From positions 620,001 to 684,000 of the forward strand of contig AAXZ01000002.1 in assembly GCA_000169395.1 (NCBI GenBank): a stretch of 64,000 nt of DNA. Reading direction: 5' to 3'. The DNA comes from Rhodobacteraceae bacterium HTCC2150 (lineage in GTDB: Bacteria; Pseudomonadota; Alphaproteobacteria; Rhodobacterales; Rhodobacteraceae). Both the position numbers and the translations under genes were made by a program. The notes under the pieces were generated by a model. The model was not told where the DNA came from. It saw only the letters and a program-made list of their open reading frames with translations, and searched no databases. Shown piece after piece: positions 51,033 to 60,899 of the stretch; within the stretch, counting starts at the first letter, position 1, and every line of letters starts with the position of its first letter.

Positions 51033-53315
51033 ATGGTTAAGAAACAAATGGATTGGCACGAAGACGAAATGGCACAACAATCTGAAAGTGACAGTCGTGC
51101 CCTTTTGGGGCGCCTACGCGATACCCTTGCAGATCATGCCGAGGGTCAGCAACGTCTGGATCAAATCACACATTTGATTGCTGATCAGATGCAGGCCGAG
51201 GTTTGCTCCATTTATCTATTTCGGGATAAAGAAACGCTCGAACTTTGTGCCACCGAGGGCCTGAAGGCCGAAGCTGTGCACCAAACACGCATGCGTTTGG
51301 GCGAAGGTCTGGTTGGTCGCGTAGCCAAAACCAGTAATGTCATTAACACCGCAAACGCCCCGCAAGCCAAAGGTTTCCGCTATATGGCCGAAACCGGCGA
51401 AGAGTTATATTCGTCTTTCTTAGGTGTACCGATTCAACGCCCCGGCGAAAAACTTGGCGTTCTTGTTGTTCAATCCAAAGACGCTCGTGAATTTAGCGAA
51501 GACGAAGTTTACGCATTAGAAGTTGTGGCCATGGTTGTGGCTGAAATGACGGAATTAGGCGCATTCCTAGGTGAGGGCGCGGCCCTTTCGGCACGTCACA
51601 CCCAGCCCGTCACTATCAAGGGTGCTGTTGGTCAAGAAGGTAATGCCCGTGGGCAAGTATTCTTGCACGAGCCACGGGTTGTTGTAACCAACCCAATCGC
51701 AGATGATCCGCATCTTGAATTTAGCCGTCTTGAAGAGGCCGTAGATACCCTGCGCATTTCGGTTGATGAACTGCTTGATGCAGCCGCTACCGGTGACAGC
51801 GAGCAATTGCAGGTATTAGAAGCCTACCGAATGTTTGCTAATTCCAAAGGTTGGATGCGGCGCATGCAAGAAGATATTGCGCGTGGATTGTCCGCCGAGG
51901 CGGCCGTTGAAAAAGAACAATCCGCGGCCCGCGCGCGTATGGAACAGGTTCCTGATCCCTATTTGCGCGAACGATTGCATGATTTGGATGACCTTTCGAA
52001 CCGATTATTGCGCATCTTAACTGGCCAGGGATCGGAAACTGGCGCTGAAATGCCCCAAGCCGCAATTTTGGTGGCGCGTAACATCGGCCCGGGTGAATTG
52101 CTAGAATATGGCCGTTCGCTAAATGGCATCATCCTAGAGGAAGGCTCGGTCGGTAGTCACGCCGGCATCGTGGCGCGTGCACTGGCTATCCCTCTGGTTA
52201 TTCAAGCAAAAAACATAACCGCCGAAGCATTGAACGGTGATGTGGTTTTGATTGATGGCGATCAAGGAATTGTTCACCTTCGCCCTGAAGACGCGATTGT
52301 CACTTCATTCAAAGACAAAATTGCGATGCAGGCCAAAGCGCAGGAACGGTATGTTTCAATTCGTGACTTACCCGCAACCAGCACGGATGGAACAACCATC
52401 GAATTGCTAATGAATGCGGGTCTGATGGCAGATTTACCTTCACTTGCCGGATCAGGTGCCGAGGGCGTTGGACTGTTTCGAACCGAACTGCAATTTCTTG
52501 CTCGTAACACGATGCCCAAACGTGCCGAACTTGCCAGTACATACAAAAAGGTTCTGGATGCCGCAGGCGGACGCAAAGTTCAATTCCGCACATTGGATGT
52601 AGGATCGGACAAAGTATTGCCGTTCATGACCCAAGCAGACGAGCCCAATCCGGCGTTGGGTTGGCGCGCAATCCGCATTGGTTTGGACAAGCCTGCCGTG
52701 ATGCGTATGCAAATTCAGGCGTTGCTGCGTGCCGCCAAAGGACGTGAACTTTCGGTCATGTTCCCGATGGTTGCCCAAATGGAAGAATTTATTGCGGCCA
52801 AGAAAATGGTAGTGCGCGAAGTTGCTCGTGAAAAAGCCTTGGGACACATTTTGCCTGTGCGGTTGAATGTTGGCACGATGTTGGAAACACCTTCTTTGGC
52901 ATTCGCCCCCGAAGTGTTTTTTGAAATGACCGATTTTGTTTCCATTGGTGGAAACGATCTTAAACAGTTTTTCTTTGCTGCGGATCGGGAAAACGAGTTG
53001 GTTCGTCGTCGGTATGATACCCTAAACGTCAGTTTTTTAAGTTTGATCGAACTTATCGCAAAACGGTGTAAAAACACCAATACACCTTTGTCGTTTTGTG
53101 GTGAGGATGCGGGTCGTCCAATTGAGGCGTTGTGCTTTGCGGCAATGGGACTGCCATCATTAAGCATGCGCCCTGCATCCATTGGCCCTGTCAAAAGCAT
53201 CATCCGCCGCAATTCATTGGTCGAGGTTAAAGCGGTCATCGACGCGGCGCGCGAAAAAGGTGATCAATCCGTGCGCCAATCAGTGATTGAACATCTTCGC
53301 AACGTGGCCGAATAA
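51033..53315 (+). CDS. ptsP: Phosphoenolpyruvate-protein phosphotransferase EI-Ntr
   Basis: This 760-residue first enzyme of the nitrogen-related phosphotransferase system has an N-terminal GAF domain (about 25-165) that can sense glutamine, the phosphoryl-His in EEGSVGSHAGIVARALA (about residue 376), and the PEP-binding barrel with GVGLFRTELQFL, FPMVAQMEEF, GTMLETPSLA and SFCGEDAGRP. It passes phosphate to NPr. The ATG at 51033 is kept, but one at 51069 (MAQQSESDSR) is a likely alternative, since related proteins begin there. Confidence 0.94.
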   Translation: MVKKQMDWHEDEMAQQSESDSRALLGRLRDTLADHAEGQQRLDQITHLIADQMQAEVCSIYLFRDKETLELCATEGLKAEAVHQTRMRLGEGLVGRVAKTSNVINTANAPQAKGFRYMAETGEELYSSFLGVPIQRPGEKLGVLVVQSKDAREFSEDEVYALEVVAMVVAEMTELGAFLGEGAALSARHTQPVTIKGAVGQEGNARGQVFLHEPRVVVTNPIADDPHLEFSRLEEAVDTLRISVDELLDAAATGDSEQLQVLEAYRMFANSKGWMRRMQEDIARGLSAEAAVEKEQSAARARMEQVPDPYLRERLHDLDDLSNRLLRILTGQGSETGAEMPQAAILVARNIGPGELLEYGRSLNGIILEEGSVGSHAGIVARALAIPLVIQAKNITAEALNGDVVLIDGDQGIVHLRPEDAIVTSFKDKIAMQAKAQERYVSIRDLPATSTDGTTIELLMNAGLMADLPSLAGSGAEGVGLFRTELQFLARNTMPKRAELASTYKKVLDAAGGRKVQFRTLDVGSDKVLPFMTQADEPNPALGWRAIRIGLDKPAVMRMQIQALLRAAKGRELSVMFPMVAQMEEFIAAKKMVVREVAREKALGHILPVRLNVGTMLETPSLAFAPEVFFEMTDFVSIGGNDLKQFFFAADRENELVRRRYDTLNVSFLSLIELIAKRCKNTNTPLSFCGEDAGRPIEALCFAAMGLPSLSMRPASIGPVKSIIRRNSLVEVKAVIDAAREKGDQSVRQSVIEHLRNVAE

Positions 53316-53347
53316 CGGTGCAGTCTCGTTAGGGGTCTGCTTGAAAT

Positions 53348-53827
53348 CTATTTGACCTTGCCAACCTGACCCGTCGGAAAATCGGTATCGATGAGCGAAT
53401 GGCCCAAAACGCGACTTTGGTTTGTTGGTGGTGGAAATTGCAAATTGGGCATTCGTTCAAACCCAAATCGGCTGTAATACGAATAATCCCCAACAAGTAG
53501 TACATGTTTCCAGCCAAGCTTTGCTGCACGAGAGGTGGATTCCGATATTAAAAGACCGCCAAGCCCTTCGCCTTGGCGCGTCGGGTGAACGGCCACAGGC
53601 CCCAAAAGAACAACTGGCGTATCTCCAACAAGAACCGGCCAATATCGAATTGCAGCACCAAGTACGCCCAATTCATCACGCATGACCAAAGACAAATCAG
53701 CCAAAAACGGCACCCCATCGCGCAGACGATAAGAAGACAACGCCTCACGACCCGGCGCGAAACACAAATCATAAAGGGCCTCAACTTCCCAATAATCTTC
53801 TTTTTGTTCGGGGGTAATGTGAATCAC
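53348..53827 (-). CDS. GNAT-family N-acetyltransferase
   Basis: This 159-residue protein has the acetyl-CoA motif LGPVAVHPTRQGEGLGGLLI, then VLLVGDYSYYSRFGFERM. It is close to the YhbS-type group. It starts with GTG at 53827. Convergent with ptsP; the substrate is unknown. Confidence 0.87.
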   Translation of the reverse strand: MIHITPEQKEDYWEVEALYDLCFAPGREALSSYRLRDGVPFLADLSLVMRDELGVLGAAIRYWPVLVGDTPVVLLGPVAVHPTRQGEGLGGLLISESTSRAAKLGWKHVLLVGDYSYYSRFGFERMPNLQFPPPTNQSRVLGHSLIDTDFPTGQVGKVK

Positions 53828-53903
53828 GGCGAAGTCCGTCTTTGTTTTCCAATTGGCCTCACGCCTAACATGTGATTATGTCTGTGACAAACAAAGGAAC
53901 AGC

Positions 53904-54509
53904 ATGTTTTATCAACCAAAAGACGGCCACAGACTGCCACACAATCCATTCAACGCCATTGTTACGCCAAGACCAATTGGATGGATTTCAACACGCGGAC
54001 CGGATGGATCAGATAACCTTGCGCCCTATTCGTTTTTCAACGGTGTTTCTTATGTTCCGCCACAGGTGATGTTTGCATCGACTGGCAGCAAAGAAGATCG
54101 CCCGATTGGTAAAGATTCTTTGACAAACATTCGTGATACCGGTGAATTTTGTGTCAATGTCGTCTCTCATGCCATGAAAGATGCGATGAATGTGACAGCT
54201 GGACTTTATGGCGCCGAGGTTGATGAATTTGAATTGGCCGAGTTGATTAAAGCGGAATGTGAAACGATCAATTGCGCGCGGGTCGCTGCAAGCCCGGCAA
54301 GTCTAGAATGCACAGTCGTTGATATCATTGATTTACGCGGAGAGAATAATCACATGGTCATAGGCGAAGTAACGGGTGTTCATATGGCGGATGATTGCAT
54401 CGTTGACGGTATCTTTGACGTCCTGAAATACAACCCACTAGCCCGTCTTGGGTATCGCGATTATTCAACGGTTCGCGACTTGTTCAGCCTAAAGCGACCC
54501 GGCGAATAG
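53904..54509 (+). CDS. Flavin reductase-like FMN-binding protein
   Basis: This 201-residue split-barrel flavoprotein has NAIVTPRPIGWISTRGPDG, APYSFFNGVSYVPPQVMFAS, DTGEFCVNVVSHAMKDAMNV and NHMVIGEVTGVHM. It binds FMN and may reduce flavins for a monooxygenase. AAAGGA precedes the ATG at 53904. Confidence 0.87.
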   Translation: MFYQPKDGHRLPHNPFNAIVTPRPIGWISTRGPDGSDNLAPYSFFNGVSYVPPQVMFASTGSKEDRPIGKDSLTNIRDTGEFCVNVVSHAMKDAMNVTAGLYGAEVDEFELAELIKAECETINCARVAASPASLECTVVDIIDLRGENNHMVIGEVTGVHMADDCIVDGIFDVLKYNPLARLGYRDYSTVRDLFSLKRPGE

Positions 54510-54524
54510 GATCATTTTGACGCA

Positions 54525-54557
54525 AAACAGCGCCGAACCAAAAGGCCGGCGCTGTTT
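54525..54557. terminator. Bidirectional terminator
   Basis: A perfect 11-bp stem AAACAGCGCCG/CGGCGCTGTTT with an 11-base loop lies between the convergent flavin reductase and SulP genes. Flanking A and T runs let it work in both directions. Confidence 0.85.
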
Positions 54558-54581
54558 CATAATGCGGTTATCGGGGCGTCT

Positions 54582-56255
54582 TTAGTGACTACCCAAAATT
54601 CCTGTCCGGACAGAATAGTTGACCACCAAGTCATAATCAGGATCATCATCTTGATCTACCACAAGGTGGCCCGCTTTTGACAACAAGCGGTGGCAATCAG
54701 CGGATAGGTGCAACAGTTTGATCTCTTTACCGGCCTCTTCATATCGTGCTGCCAAAGCCTCAATCGCTTGTAGGGCGGACTGATCAACAACACGGCTGTT
54801 GGCGAAATCAACGATCACAACAGCTGGATCACTTTCTGGATCAAAGATTTCGGCGAACCCATCTGCGGATCCAAAGAACAACGGCCCTTGAACGGAATAA
54901 ACCTTGGCGCCATCTTCGTTCACTTTGGAATTTGCAAAGATACGTTTTGCGTTGTTCCAGCTATAGGCCAATGCAGACACGATCACACCAACAACAACGG
55001 CGGTGGCTAGGTCGGTCATCACGGTTACGATGGTTACAAGAATAATAACAAACGCATCCATCAGCGGAACACGGCGTAGGATTGTAAGTGAATTCCACGC
55101 GAAAGTACCAATGACCACCATGAACATCACGCCGACCAAAGCGGCAAGTGGGATGATTTCGATGAGCGGGCTCGCAAATAGAATAAAGCTAAGCAGGAAC
55201 AAGGCGGCAGCGATGCCCGCGATCCGCGTGCGGCCACCAGATTTAACGTTGATCATAGATTGACCAATCATTGCACAACCACCCATGCCACCGAAGAAAC
55301 CAGTGACAGTATTTGAAACACCCTGCGCAATACATTCTTGGCTAGCACCACCGCGCTTGCCCGTCATTTCGCCCACAAGGTTCAATGTTAGCAGGCTTTC
55401 GATCAGGCCAATCGCACCCAAGATCAGCGCGTATGGAAAGATAATTTCCAATGTTTCAAAATTCAACGGCACCATAGGAATGTGAAAGCTTGGCAAGCCG
55501 CCCTGAATGGAGGCCAAATCACCGACACGCGGTACATCTAGGCCAAATCCGATAGCGATTGCTGCGACGATGCCGATTCCAGCCAAAGGAGCTGGGATGG
55601 CCTTTGTTATACGCGGCATTACCCAGATAATAACCATTGTTGCGGCAACCAACAGCAGCATCAATGACATTGGCGTGCCTGATAGCCATTCACCACCCGT
55701 GGCGCCGTGACCGCCTGCCTCGGTTGAACCAGGAACCTTAAATTGTGAAAGCTGGGCAAGAAAAATAACGATAGCCAGCCCGTTTACAAAACCCAGCATA
55801 ACCGGATGCGGCACAAGGCGAATAAATTTACCCCACTGCATGACGCCGGCAAAAATTTGCATCGCCCCCATCAAAACAACAGTTGCAAACAAATATTCCA
55901 CGCCGTGCTGCGCAACAAGCGCCACCATCACAACAGCCAAAGCACCCGTTGCCCCAGAAATCATCCCAGGGCGACCACCGATCAATGCCGTGATAAGACC
56001 CACGATAAACGCCGCATATAGACCAACGAGCGGGTGAACACCCGCAACAAAGGCAAAAGCAACAGCCTCGGGCACCAAAGCAAGTGCAACAGTCAAACCT
56101 GACAAAAGTTCGATGCGGATACGACCAAAATTCATCCCATCGTCGGGAACGAAACCAAGGTCAATTGAAGAATTACGCGTTGCAAACGCGGCCAGCAAAG
56201 TTCGACGCACAGGATTACTTTCTATCAGGTTCATTGATTTTCTTGAGCCTGCCAT
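54582..56255 (-). CDS. SulP-family anion transporter
   Basis: This 557-residue transporter has LLSGLTVALALVPEAVAFAF in the SulP motif, about 10-12 membrane helices, FFGGMGGCAMIGQSMINVKS, and a C-terminal STAS domain (VVIVDFANSRVVDQSALQAI). It belongs to the shorter-loop group that includes bicarbonate transporters (BicA). It is unrelated in position to the sulfur cluster at 29-33 kb. The start is uncertain: ATG 56255 or 56234. Confidence 0.88.
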   Translation of the reverse strand: MAGSRKSMNLIESNPVRRTLLAAFATRNSSIDLGFVPDDGMNFGRIRIELLSGLTVALALVPEAVAFAFVAGVHPLVGLYAAFIVGLITALIGGRPGMISGATGALAVVMVALVAQHGVEYLFATVVLMGAMQIFAGVMQWGKFIRLVPHPVMLGFVNGLAIVIFLAQLSQFKVPGSTEAGGHGATGGEWLSGTPMSLMLLLVAATMVIIWVMPRITKAIPAPLAGIGIVAAIAIGFGLDVPRVGDLASIQGGLPSFHIPMVPLNFETLEIIFPYALILGAIGLIESLLTLNLVGEMTGKRGGASQECIAQGVSNTVTGFFGGMGGCAMIGQSMINVKSGGRTRIAGIAAALFLLSFILFASPLIEIIPLAALVGVMFMVVIGTFAWNSLTILRRVPLMDAFVIILVTIVTVMTDLATAVVVGVIVSALAYSWNNAKRIFANSKVNEDGAKVYSVQGPLFFGSADGFAEIFDPESDPAVVIVDFANSRVVDQSALQAIEALAARYEEAGKEIKLLHLSADCHRLLSKAGHLVVDQDDDPDYDLVVNYSVRTGILGSH

Positions 56256-56385
56256 AGCGGGGTTAATGGGGGGTGACCACGGCCCATGTAACTTTTGGCC
56301 CCATTAAGATCAAAAATAGGACAAACAGCGTTGCATTTATGTGCCTTACTGCGCACAACAGATGTAAGGCACAGCGGAGAATACA

Positions 56386-57261
56386 ATGCGTAAAACCAAA
56401 ATTGGCGTCATCGGTGGATCTGGTGTCTATGACATCGAAGGGTTGAAAAATGCCCATTGGCAAGATGTCGATAGCCCATGGGGAACGCCGTCAGATCAAT
56501 TGTTAAGTGGTTCGCTGGACGGCGTTGAAATGGTGTTCTTACCGCGTCACGGTCGCGGTCATACACATTCACCCTCAACCGTACCTTATCGCGCCAATAT
56601 TGATGCGTTAAAGCGTGTGGGCGTGACGGACGTTATTTCAGTTTCTGCTTGCGGATCTTTTCGAGAAGAAATGGCACCTGGCGATTTCGTTGTCGTGGAT
56701 CAATTTATCGATCGCACATTTGCCCGCGAAAAATCCTTCTTTGGCTCAGGGTGCGTGGCGCATGTTTCGGTGGCCCATCCGACCTGTCCACGTTTAGGCA
56801 CTGCCTGCCTAACAGCCGGACGTGCCGCGGGCATAAACATGCATGACGGTGGCACATATTTGGCCATGGAAGGTCCCCAGTTTTCCACCCTTGCTGAAAG
56901 CAAAATGTACCGCGAGGTGTGGGGCGCCGACGTTATTGGCATGACGAATATGCCAGAGGCCAAACTGGCCCGAGAAGCTGAGCTTTGTTATGCCTCGGTT
57001 GCGATGATCACGGATTACGACAGTTGGCATCCTGACCATGGCGAAGTCGATGTAACGCAGATAATTGCAACCCTTATGGGCAATGCCGACAAAGCCCGTG
57101 GTTTGGTCGCAGGTTTGCCCTCACTATTGGGCGCAGATCGTGCGGATTGTCCCGATGGTTGTGACAAAGCCCTAGAATTTGCGATCATTACCCAACCCGA
57201 CCATCGTGATCCTGAATTGATGGGAAAACTTGATGCCGTTGCAGGGCGTGTACTTGGGTAA
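56386..57261 (+). CDS. mtnP: S-methyl-5'-thioadenosine phosphorylase
   Basis: This 291-residue enzyme splits methylthioadenosine into adenine and methylthioribose phosphate. It has GVIGGSGVYDIEGL, FLPRHGRGHTHSPS for phosphate, ISVSACGSFREEM, AMEGPQFSTLAESKMYR and MITDYDSWH. GGAG precedes the ATG. It is followed by a methyltransferase and by apt, which would recycle the adenine. Confidence 0.95.
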   Translation: MRKTKIGVIGGSGVYDIEGLKNAHWQDVDSPWGTPSDQLLSGSLDGVEMVFLPRHGRGHTHSPSTVPYRANIDALKRVGVTDVISVSACGSFREEMAPGDFVVVDQFIDRTFAREKSFFGSGCVAHVSVAHPTCPRLGTACLTAGRAAGINMHDGGTYLAMEGPQFSTLAESKMYREVWGADVIGMTNMPEAKLAREAELCYASVAMITDYDSWHPDHGEVDVTQIIATLMGNADKARGLVAGLPSLLGADRADCPDGCDKALEFAIITQPDHRDPELMGKLDAVAGRVLG

Positions 57262-57265
57262 CACG

Positions 57266-58042
57266 ATGAAACAACCACTACTTGCAATCGCACGTCGTGC
57301 ATATTTGCTTCCAATTCTTGAGGCAGTCAGATTTGCGGTTTTGTGGCTAAAGACACACAAGAGAAACGCCCAATTCAAGAAAGAAAAACCCGATTTTGTG
57401 TGCCCGTCAACATGGTGGATGCACGACATGTACGCCCATACAGATTTGGATGTATATTATGAATCTGGTGTAACGCACGCGACGGTATTGATCGATTTGC
57501 TGAGGCGCCATCTTGGTGATGAGGAATTTGATGTGGCGGATTGGGGTTGCGGCATGGCGCGCGTAACGCGGCATCTGAGGGATAAGCATCGCGTGGTTGC
57601 CTTTGATGCAAACAAGGCTGCTACCGATTGGATCACTGCAAAATTACCTAACATATCTGCGTATGCTCATGGTCCATTGCCCCCGCTGCCCGTTGATGAC
57701 AGCTGTTTGGATGCAATCTATGCAATCTCGGTTTTGACCCATTTACCAAAGGCAGATGCCCAAGCATGGTTAACTGAGGTTTCGCGTGTTTTACGACCGC
57801 GCGGGATTTTCGTTTGCACTGTTCATGGGGTTGGCCAAGTTCAATCTTTAACTCACTCAGAGCGGGCAAAATTTGACTTAGGTACACCCATTTATCGTGG
57901 CAATGTGAAACGGGGATCACGAAATTACGCCACGTATTTGCCTGAAGAATTCCTGCGGGAAGAGCTTTTTGCAGATTTTTCCATCGAAGAAGGTCCAAAA
58001 CAAGAATTCGGCCAAGAATTGTGGGTGTTGCGCAAAAACTGA
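57266..58042 (+). CDS. Class I SAM-dependent methyltransferase
   Basis: This 258-residue protein has a short hydrophobic N-terminal helix (YLLPILEAVRFAVLW) and a methyltransferase domain with VADWGCGMARVTRHL (SAM binding), VVAFDANKAATDWI and LDAIYAISVLTHL. It lies between the phosphorylase and phosphoribosyltransferase genes of methylthioadenosine salvage, but its substrate is unknown. Confidence 0.82.
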   Translation: MKQPLLAIARRAYLLPILEAVRFAVLWLKTHKRNAQFKKEKPDFVCPSTWWMHDMYAHTDLDVYYESGVTHATVLIDLLRRHLGDEEFDVADWGCGMARVTRHLRDKHRVVAFDANKAATDWITAKLPNISAYAHGPLPPLPVDDSCLDAIYAISVLTHLPKADAQAWLTEVSRVLRPRGIFVCTVHGVGQVQSLTHSERAKFDLGTPIYRGNVKRGSRNYATYLPEEFLREELFADFSIEEGPKQEFGQELWVLRKN

Positions 58043-58134
58043 CTCTATAATGCCTTCTGAATATTCCCATGTCCATTTCTCATTGGCGTGATTTATAACT
58101 GCGCCGTTGCCATATTAAGAAAAGCGAAGAACCT

Positions 58135-58665
58135 ATGAAAACTGTCAAAGATTACATCCGTACCATCCCTGATTTTCCACACGAGGGGATCATGTTTCGT
58201 GATGTAACGACCCTGTTCAGTGATCCACGTGGATTTCGCATGGCTATTGACCAAATGCTGCATCCTTATGCGGGCATTCAAATTGACAAGGTCGTAGGGC
58301 TTGAGGCGCGTGGGTTCATTTTGGGCGGCGCGATTGCGCATCAATTGTCGTTGGGTTTTGTGCCGATCCGCAAGGCCGGCAAACTGCCTGGTAAATGCAT
58401 ATCCCAAGATTACAAATTAGAATACGGCGAGGCAGTGATGGAAATTCACGATGACGCTTTGCAACCTGGCGAAAAAGTACTGATGGTCGACGATCTTCTC
58501 GCAACCGGTGGCACGGCAGAAGCTGGCATTAAGCTGGTTGAAAAATTAGGTGCAGAGGTCATTTCTTGTGCGTTCATCATCGATCTGCCAGAGCTGGGCG
58601 GGCGAAAACTATTGGAAAAAATGGGCCAAGACGTTTCGGTTCTGTGTGACTTTAGCGGAATGTAA
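58135..58665 (+). CDS. apt: Adenine phosphoribosyltransferase
   Basis: This 176-residue enzyme makes AMP from adenine and PRPP. It has [45 protein letters not shown] and the PRPP motif [14 protein letters not shown]. With mtnP it completes adenine recycling. Confidence 0.96.
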   Translation: MKTVKDYIRTIPDFPHEGIMFRDVTTLFSDPRGFRMAIDQMLHPYAGIQIDKVVGLEARGFILGGAIAHQLSLGFVPIRKAGKLPGKCISQDYKLEYGEAVMEIHDDALQPGEKVLMVDDLLATGGTAEAGIKLVEKLGAEVISCAFIIDLPELGGRKLLEKMGQDVSVLCDFSGM

Positions 58666-58757
58666 ATACAGGTAACCATTTGGTAACCAAGATACATTAA
58701 CCATCATTAGGCTGCTACATCGCAGATGCCGCTTGCAAACTTGGCACTCTCCAAAGG

Positions 58758-58789
58758 ACGCCCTGCTTCCCCAAAGCAGGGCGTTTTTT
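58758..58789. terminator. Terminator after apt
   Basis: A perfect 11-bp stem ACGCCCTGCTT/AAGCAGGGCGT with a 5-base loop and six T follows. It lies about 90 bp after apt, at the 3' end of the convergent GlcD-like gene. Confidence 0.92.
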
Positions 58790-60197
58790 AACGACGCAAC
58801 ATCACGTTAGGGTTCATGATACCCTTGGGATCAAGCGCGGTTTTTATTGCTCGCATCATTGCCAGTTTCGCGGGGTCGCCATAGCGTTCCAATTCCCCCA
58901 CCTTCATTCGACCAACACCATGTTCCGCACTAAATGATCCTTCACGTTCAGCGACAAGATCGTGAATTACACGGCTAACTTTGGGGGCAATCGCTTTGTA
59001 GTCGTCCCGATTGCCACCCTTCGGTGGATAGACGTTGTAATGAAGGTTCCCATCGCCAAGATGCCCAAAACAATTGATCCGAAACTCGCCCAATTCGGCC
59101 AGTTTACCTGGGGCAATGTTGGTAAATTCGGCAATCGCACTAAGGGGCAAAGAAATGTCATGACTTGCGATTGCACCAATTAACCTGTTTGCCTCAGGAA
59201 TGCTTTCTCGCACATTCCAAATCTGATCGGCCTGCGCCTGATTTTGCGCAATAACGCCATCAAGAACCAAACCAGCTGCGAAACCAGCCTCAAACAAGGC
59301 CTCTATGCCTTGGTTGGCGCTGTTTTCTTGAAACAAGCCAACATCCACCAAAACCGACCATTTTGGCGCAATTTCAAACGGTTGGCGAATATGTGGTATT
59401 TTTTCGTGTAAAAACTGCAGCCCTGTTTCGTTGATCAATTCAAATGCACTGATGCCCTGACCTAAAATATCCCCCGCCAAAGCATAAAGCGATAAAGCAG
59501 CAGTCGGATCAGGCACGACCATCAAAGCCGTGGCCCGAGAACGCGGTCTTGGGAACAATTTTAAAGTCGCAGCTGTAATCACACCCAAACTGCCTTCTGC
59601 ACCGATTAACAAATTCCGTAAATCATATCCGGTGTTATCTTTGCGTAATCGCGTAAGACCGTTGAAAATTTGGCCATCAGGCATTACCGCCTCAATGCCC
59701 AACGTCAACTCGCGCGCATTGCCGTATCGCAAAACATTTAGTCCACCTGCATTGCTGGAAAGGTTGCCGCCAATACGGGCCGAACCCTGTGACGCCAAGG
59801 AGAGTGGGAACAAGCGATCTTTTTCTTCAGCCGCCGCCTGTGCATCAGCAAGGATAACCCCCGCCTCAACCACCATCGTATTTTCAAAAGGATAGATTGC
59901 GCGCACTCTATTCATACGCTCCAGACTTAGAACAATAGGGTTTTCTAATTCTTCTGATACTTGCCCCCCGACAAGGCCAGTGCCCCCGCCATAAGGAATT
60001 ACGGCAACCCCCGCCGCTGCCGCTGCGGATACAATGATCGAAACGTGTTCAGTATTTTCAGGACAAAGCAGTTCACCGCAACCTTTAAATTTACCACGAG
60101 GTTCGCGCAGATAGTTTTCACTAATTTCCTTAAAGACCCGCGCTGGAAGTTGCGCGCGAAGGGGATTTAAAAACTTTTCGTCGGCTGGCGTATACAT
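58788..60197 (-). CDS. FAD-binding oxidase (GlcD / D-2-hydroxyacid dehydrogenase family)
   Basis: This 469-residue flavoprotein oxidises a D-2-hydroxy acid such as D-lactate or glycolate. It has the FAD_binding_4 domain with VIPYGGGTGLVGGQVS and GNLSSNAGGLNVLRYGNARE, and the C-terminal FAD-oxidase domain with INCFGHLGDGNLHYNV and FSAEHGVGRMK. As a stand-alone gene without glcE and glcF it is more likely a D-2-hydroxyglutarate or D-lactate dehydrogenase. Confidence 0.88.
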   Translation of the reverse strand: MYTPADEKFLNPLRAQLPARVFKEISENYLREPRGKFKGCGELLCPENTEHVSIIVSAAAAAGVAVIPYGGGTGLVGGQVSEELENPIVLSLERMNRVRAIYPFENTMVVEAGVILADAQAAAEEKDRLFPLSLASQGSARIGGNLSSNAGGLNVLRYGNARELTLGIEAVMPDGQIFNGLTRLRKDNTGYDLRNLLIGAEGSLGVITAATLKLFPRPRSRATALMVVPDPTAALSLYALAGDILGQGISAFELINETGLQFLHEKIPHIRQPFEIAPKWSVLVDVGLFQENSANQGIEALFEAGFAAGLVLDGVIAQNQAQADQIWNVRESIPEANRLIGAIASHDISLPLSAIAEFTNIAPGKLAELGEFRINCFGHLGDGNLHYNVYPPKGGNRDDYKAIAPKVSRVIHDLVAEREGSFSAEHGVGRMKVGELERYGDPAKLAMMRAIKTALDPKGIMNPNVMLRR

Positions 60198-60311
60198 TTA
60201 TGGCCCTAATTGTGAACTAATTTTAGGTTCGTTTGGAACACTACGTTCTGCAAGCATTTTATGCCCGTCGTGGCGTTATCATTAAGAATACCCGCCAAGA
60301 CACATTGTTGC

Positions 60312-60896
60312 TCAGTTGGCGTCACTACGGCCACGACGATCATTCCGCAAATTGGCATATAAGACATGGGTTCGCCAACGGCCTGCAATTTGCAGATAGC
60401 TTTGCGCAACGCCTTCGTATTTAAATCCTGATTTTTCCAAAACACCCCGACTGGGTTTGTTTTCAGGTAAACACGCGGCCTCTATCCGGCTTAGATCCAG
60501 ATCGGAAAAGGCATAATGCACCACGGCTGCAATTGCTTCGCGCATATAGCCTTGCCGCGCATATTGTGCACCAACCCAATACCCTAACGTTCCCGTTTGG
60601 GATGGGCCTCGGCGAACATAATCCAATGTAATTCCACCAAGTAGCGCGCCATCGTGACGTTCCATTAACAAGGGCACACCAGTTTGCGCTTTTACAGATC
60701 GCTGCGCCCAGTAAACGCGGTTGGTAAATGAACGACGTGTTAAATGATCCGCTGACCAAGTTGGTTCCCACGGTGTTAAAAAATCAGCACTTGCGCGGCG
60801 AAGTGCGACCCAAGAACGATAATCGCTGTGGTGCGGCAGCCGTAATCGCATTCGTTCACAATCGAGGCGCAACTTTAGATGGGATCGACCAAACAT
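60312..60896 (-). CDS. RimJ/RimL-type GNAT acetyltransferase
   Basis: This 194-residue protein has LKLRLDCERMRLRLPHHSDY, GTLGYWVGAQYARQGYMREA (acetyl-CoA binding) and ACLPENKPSRGVLEKSGFKY. It is likely a protein N-terminal acetyltransferase (RimJ-like). It follows the M16 protease gene after a few bases in the thrC-M16-GNAT order usual in this family of bacteria. Confidence 0.9.
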   Translation of the reverse strand: MFGRSHLKLRLDCERMRLRLPHHSDYRSWVALRRASADFLTPWEPTWSADHLTRRSFTNRVYWAQRSVKAQTGVPLLMERHDGALLGGITLDYVRRGPSQTGTLGYWVGAQYARQGYMREAIAAVVHYAFSDLDLSRIEAACLPENKPSRGVLEKSGFKYEGVAQSYLQIAGRWRTHVLYANLRNDRRGRSDAN

Positions 60897-60899
60897 GGT

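Noticed and set aside
60206-60445. 79-residue minus-strand frame between the GlcD-like and GNAT genes
   Set aside because: It overlaps the RimJ-like gene in another frame and has no start signal.
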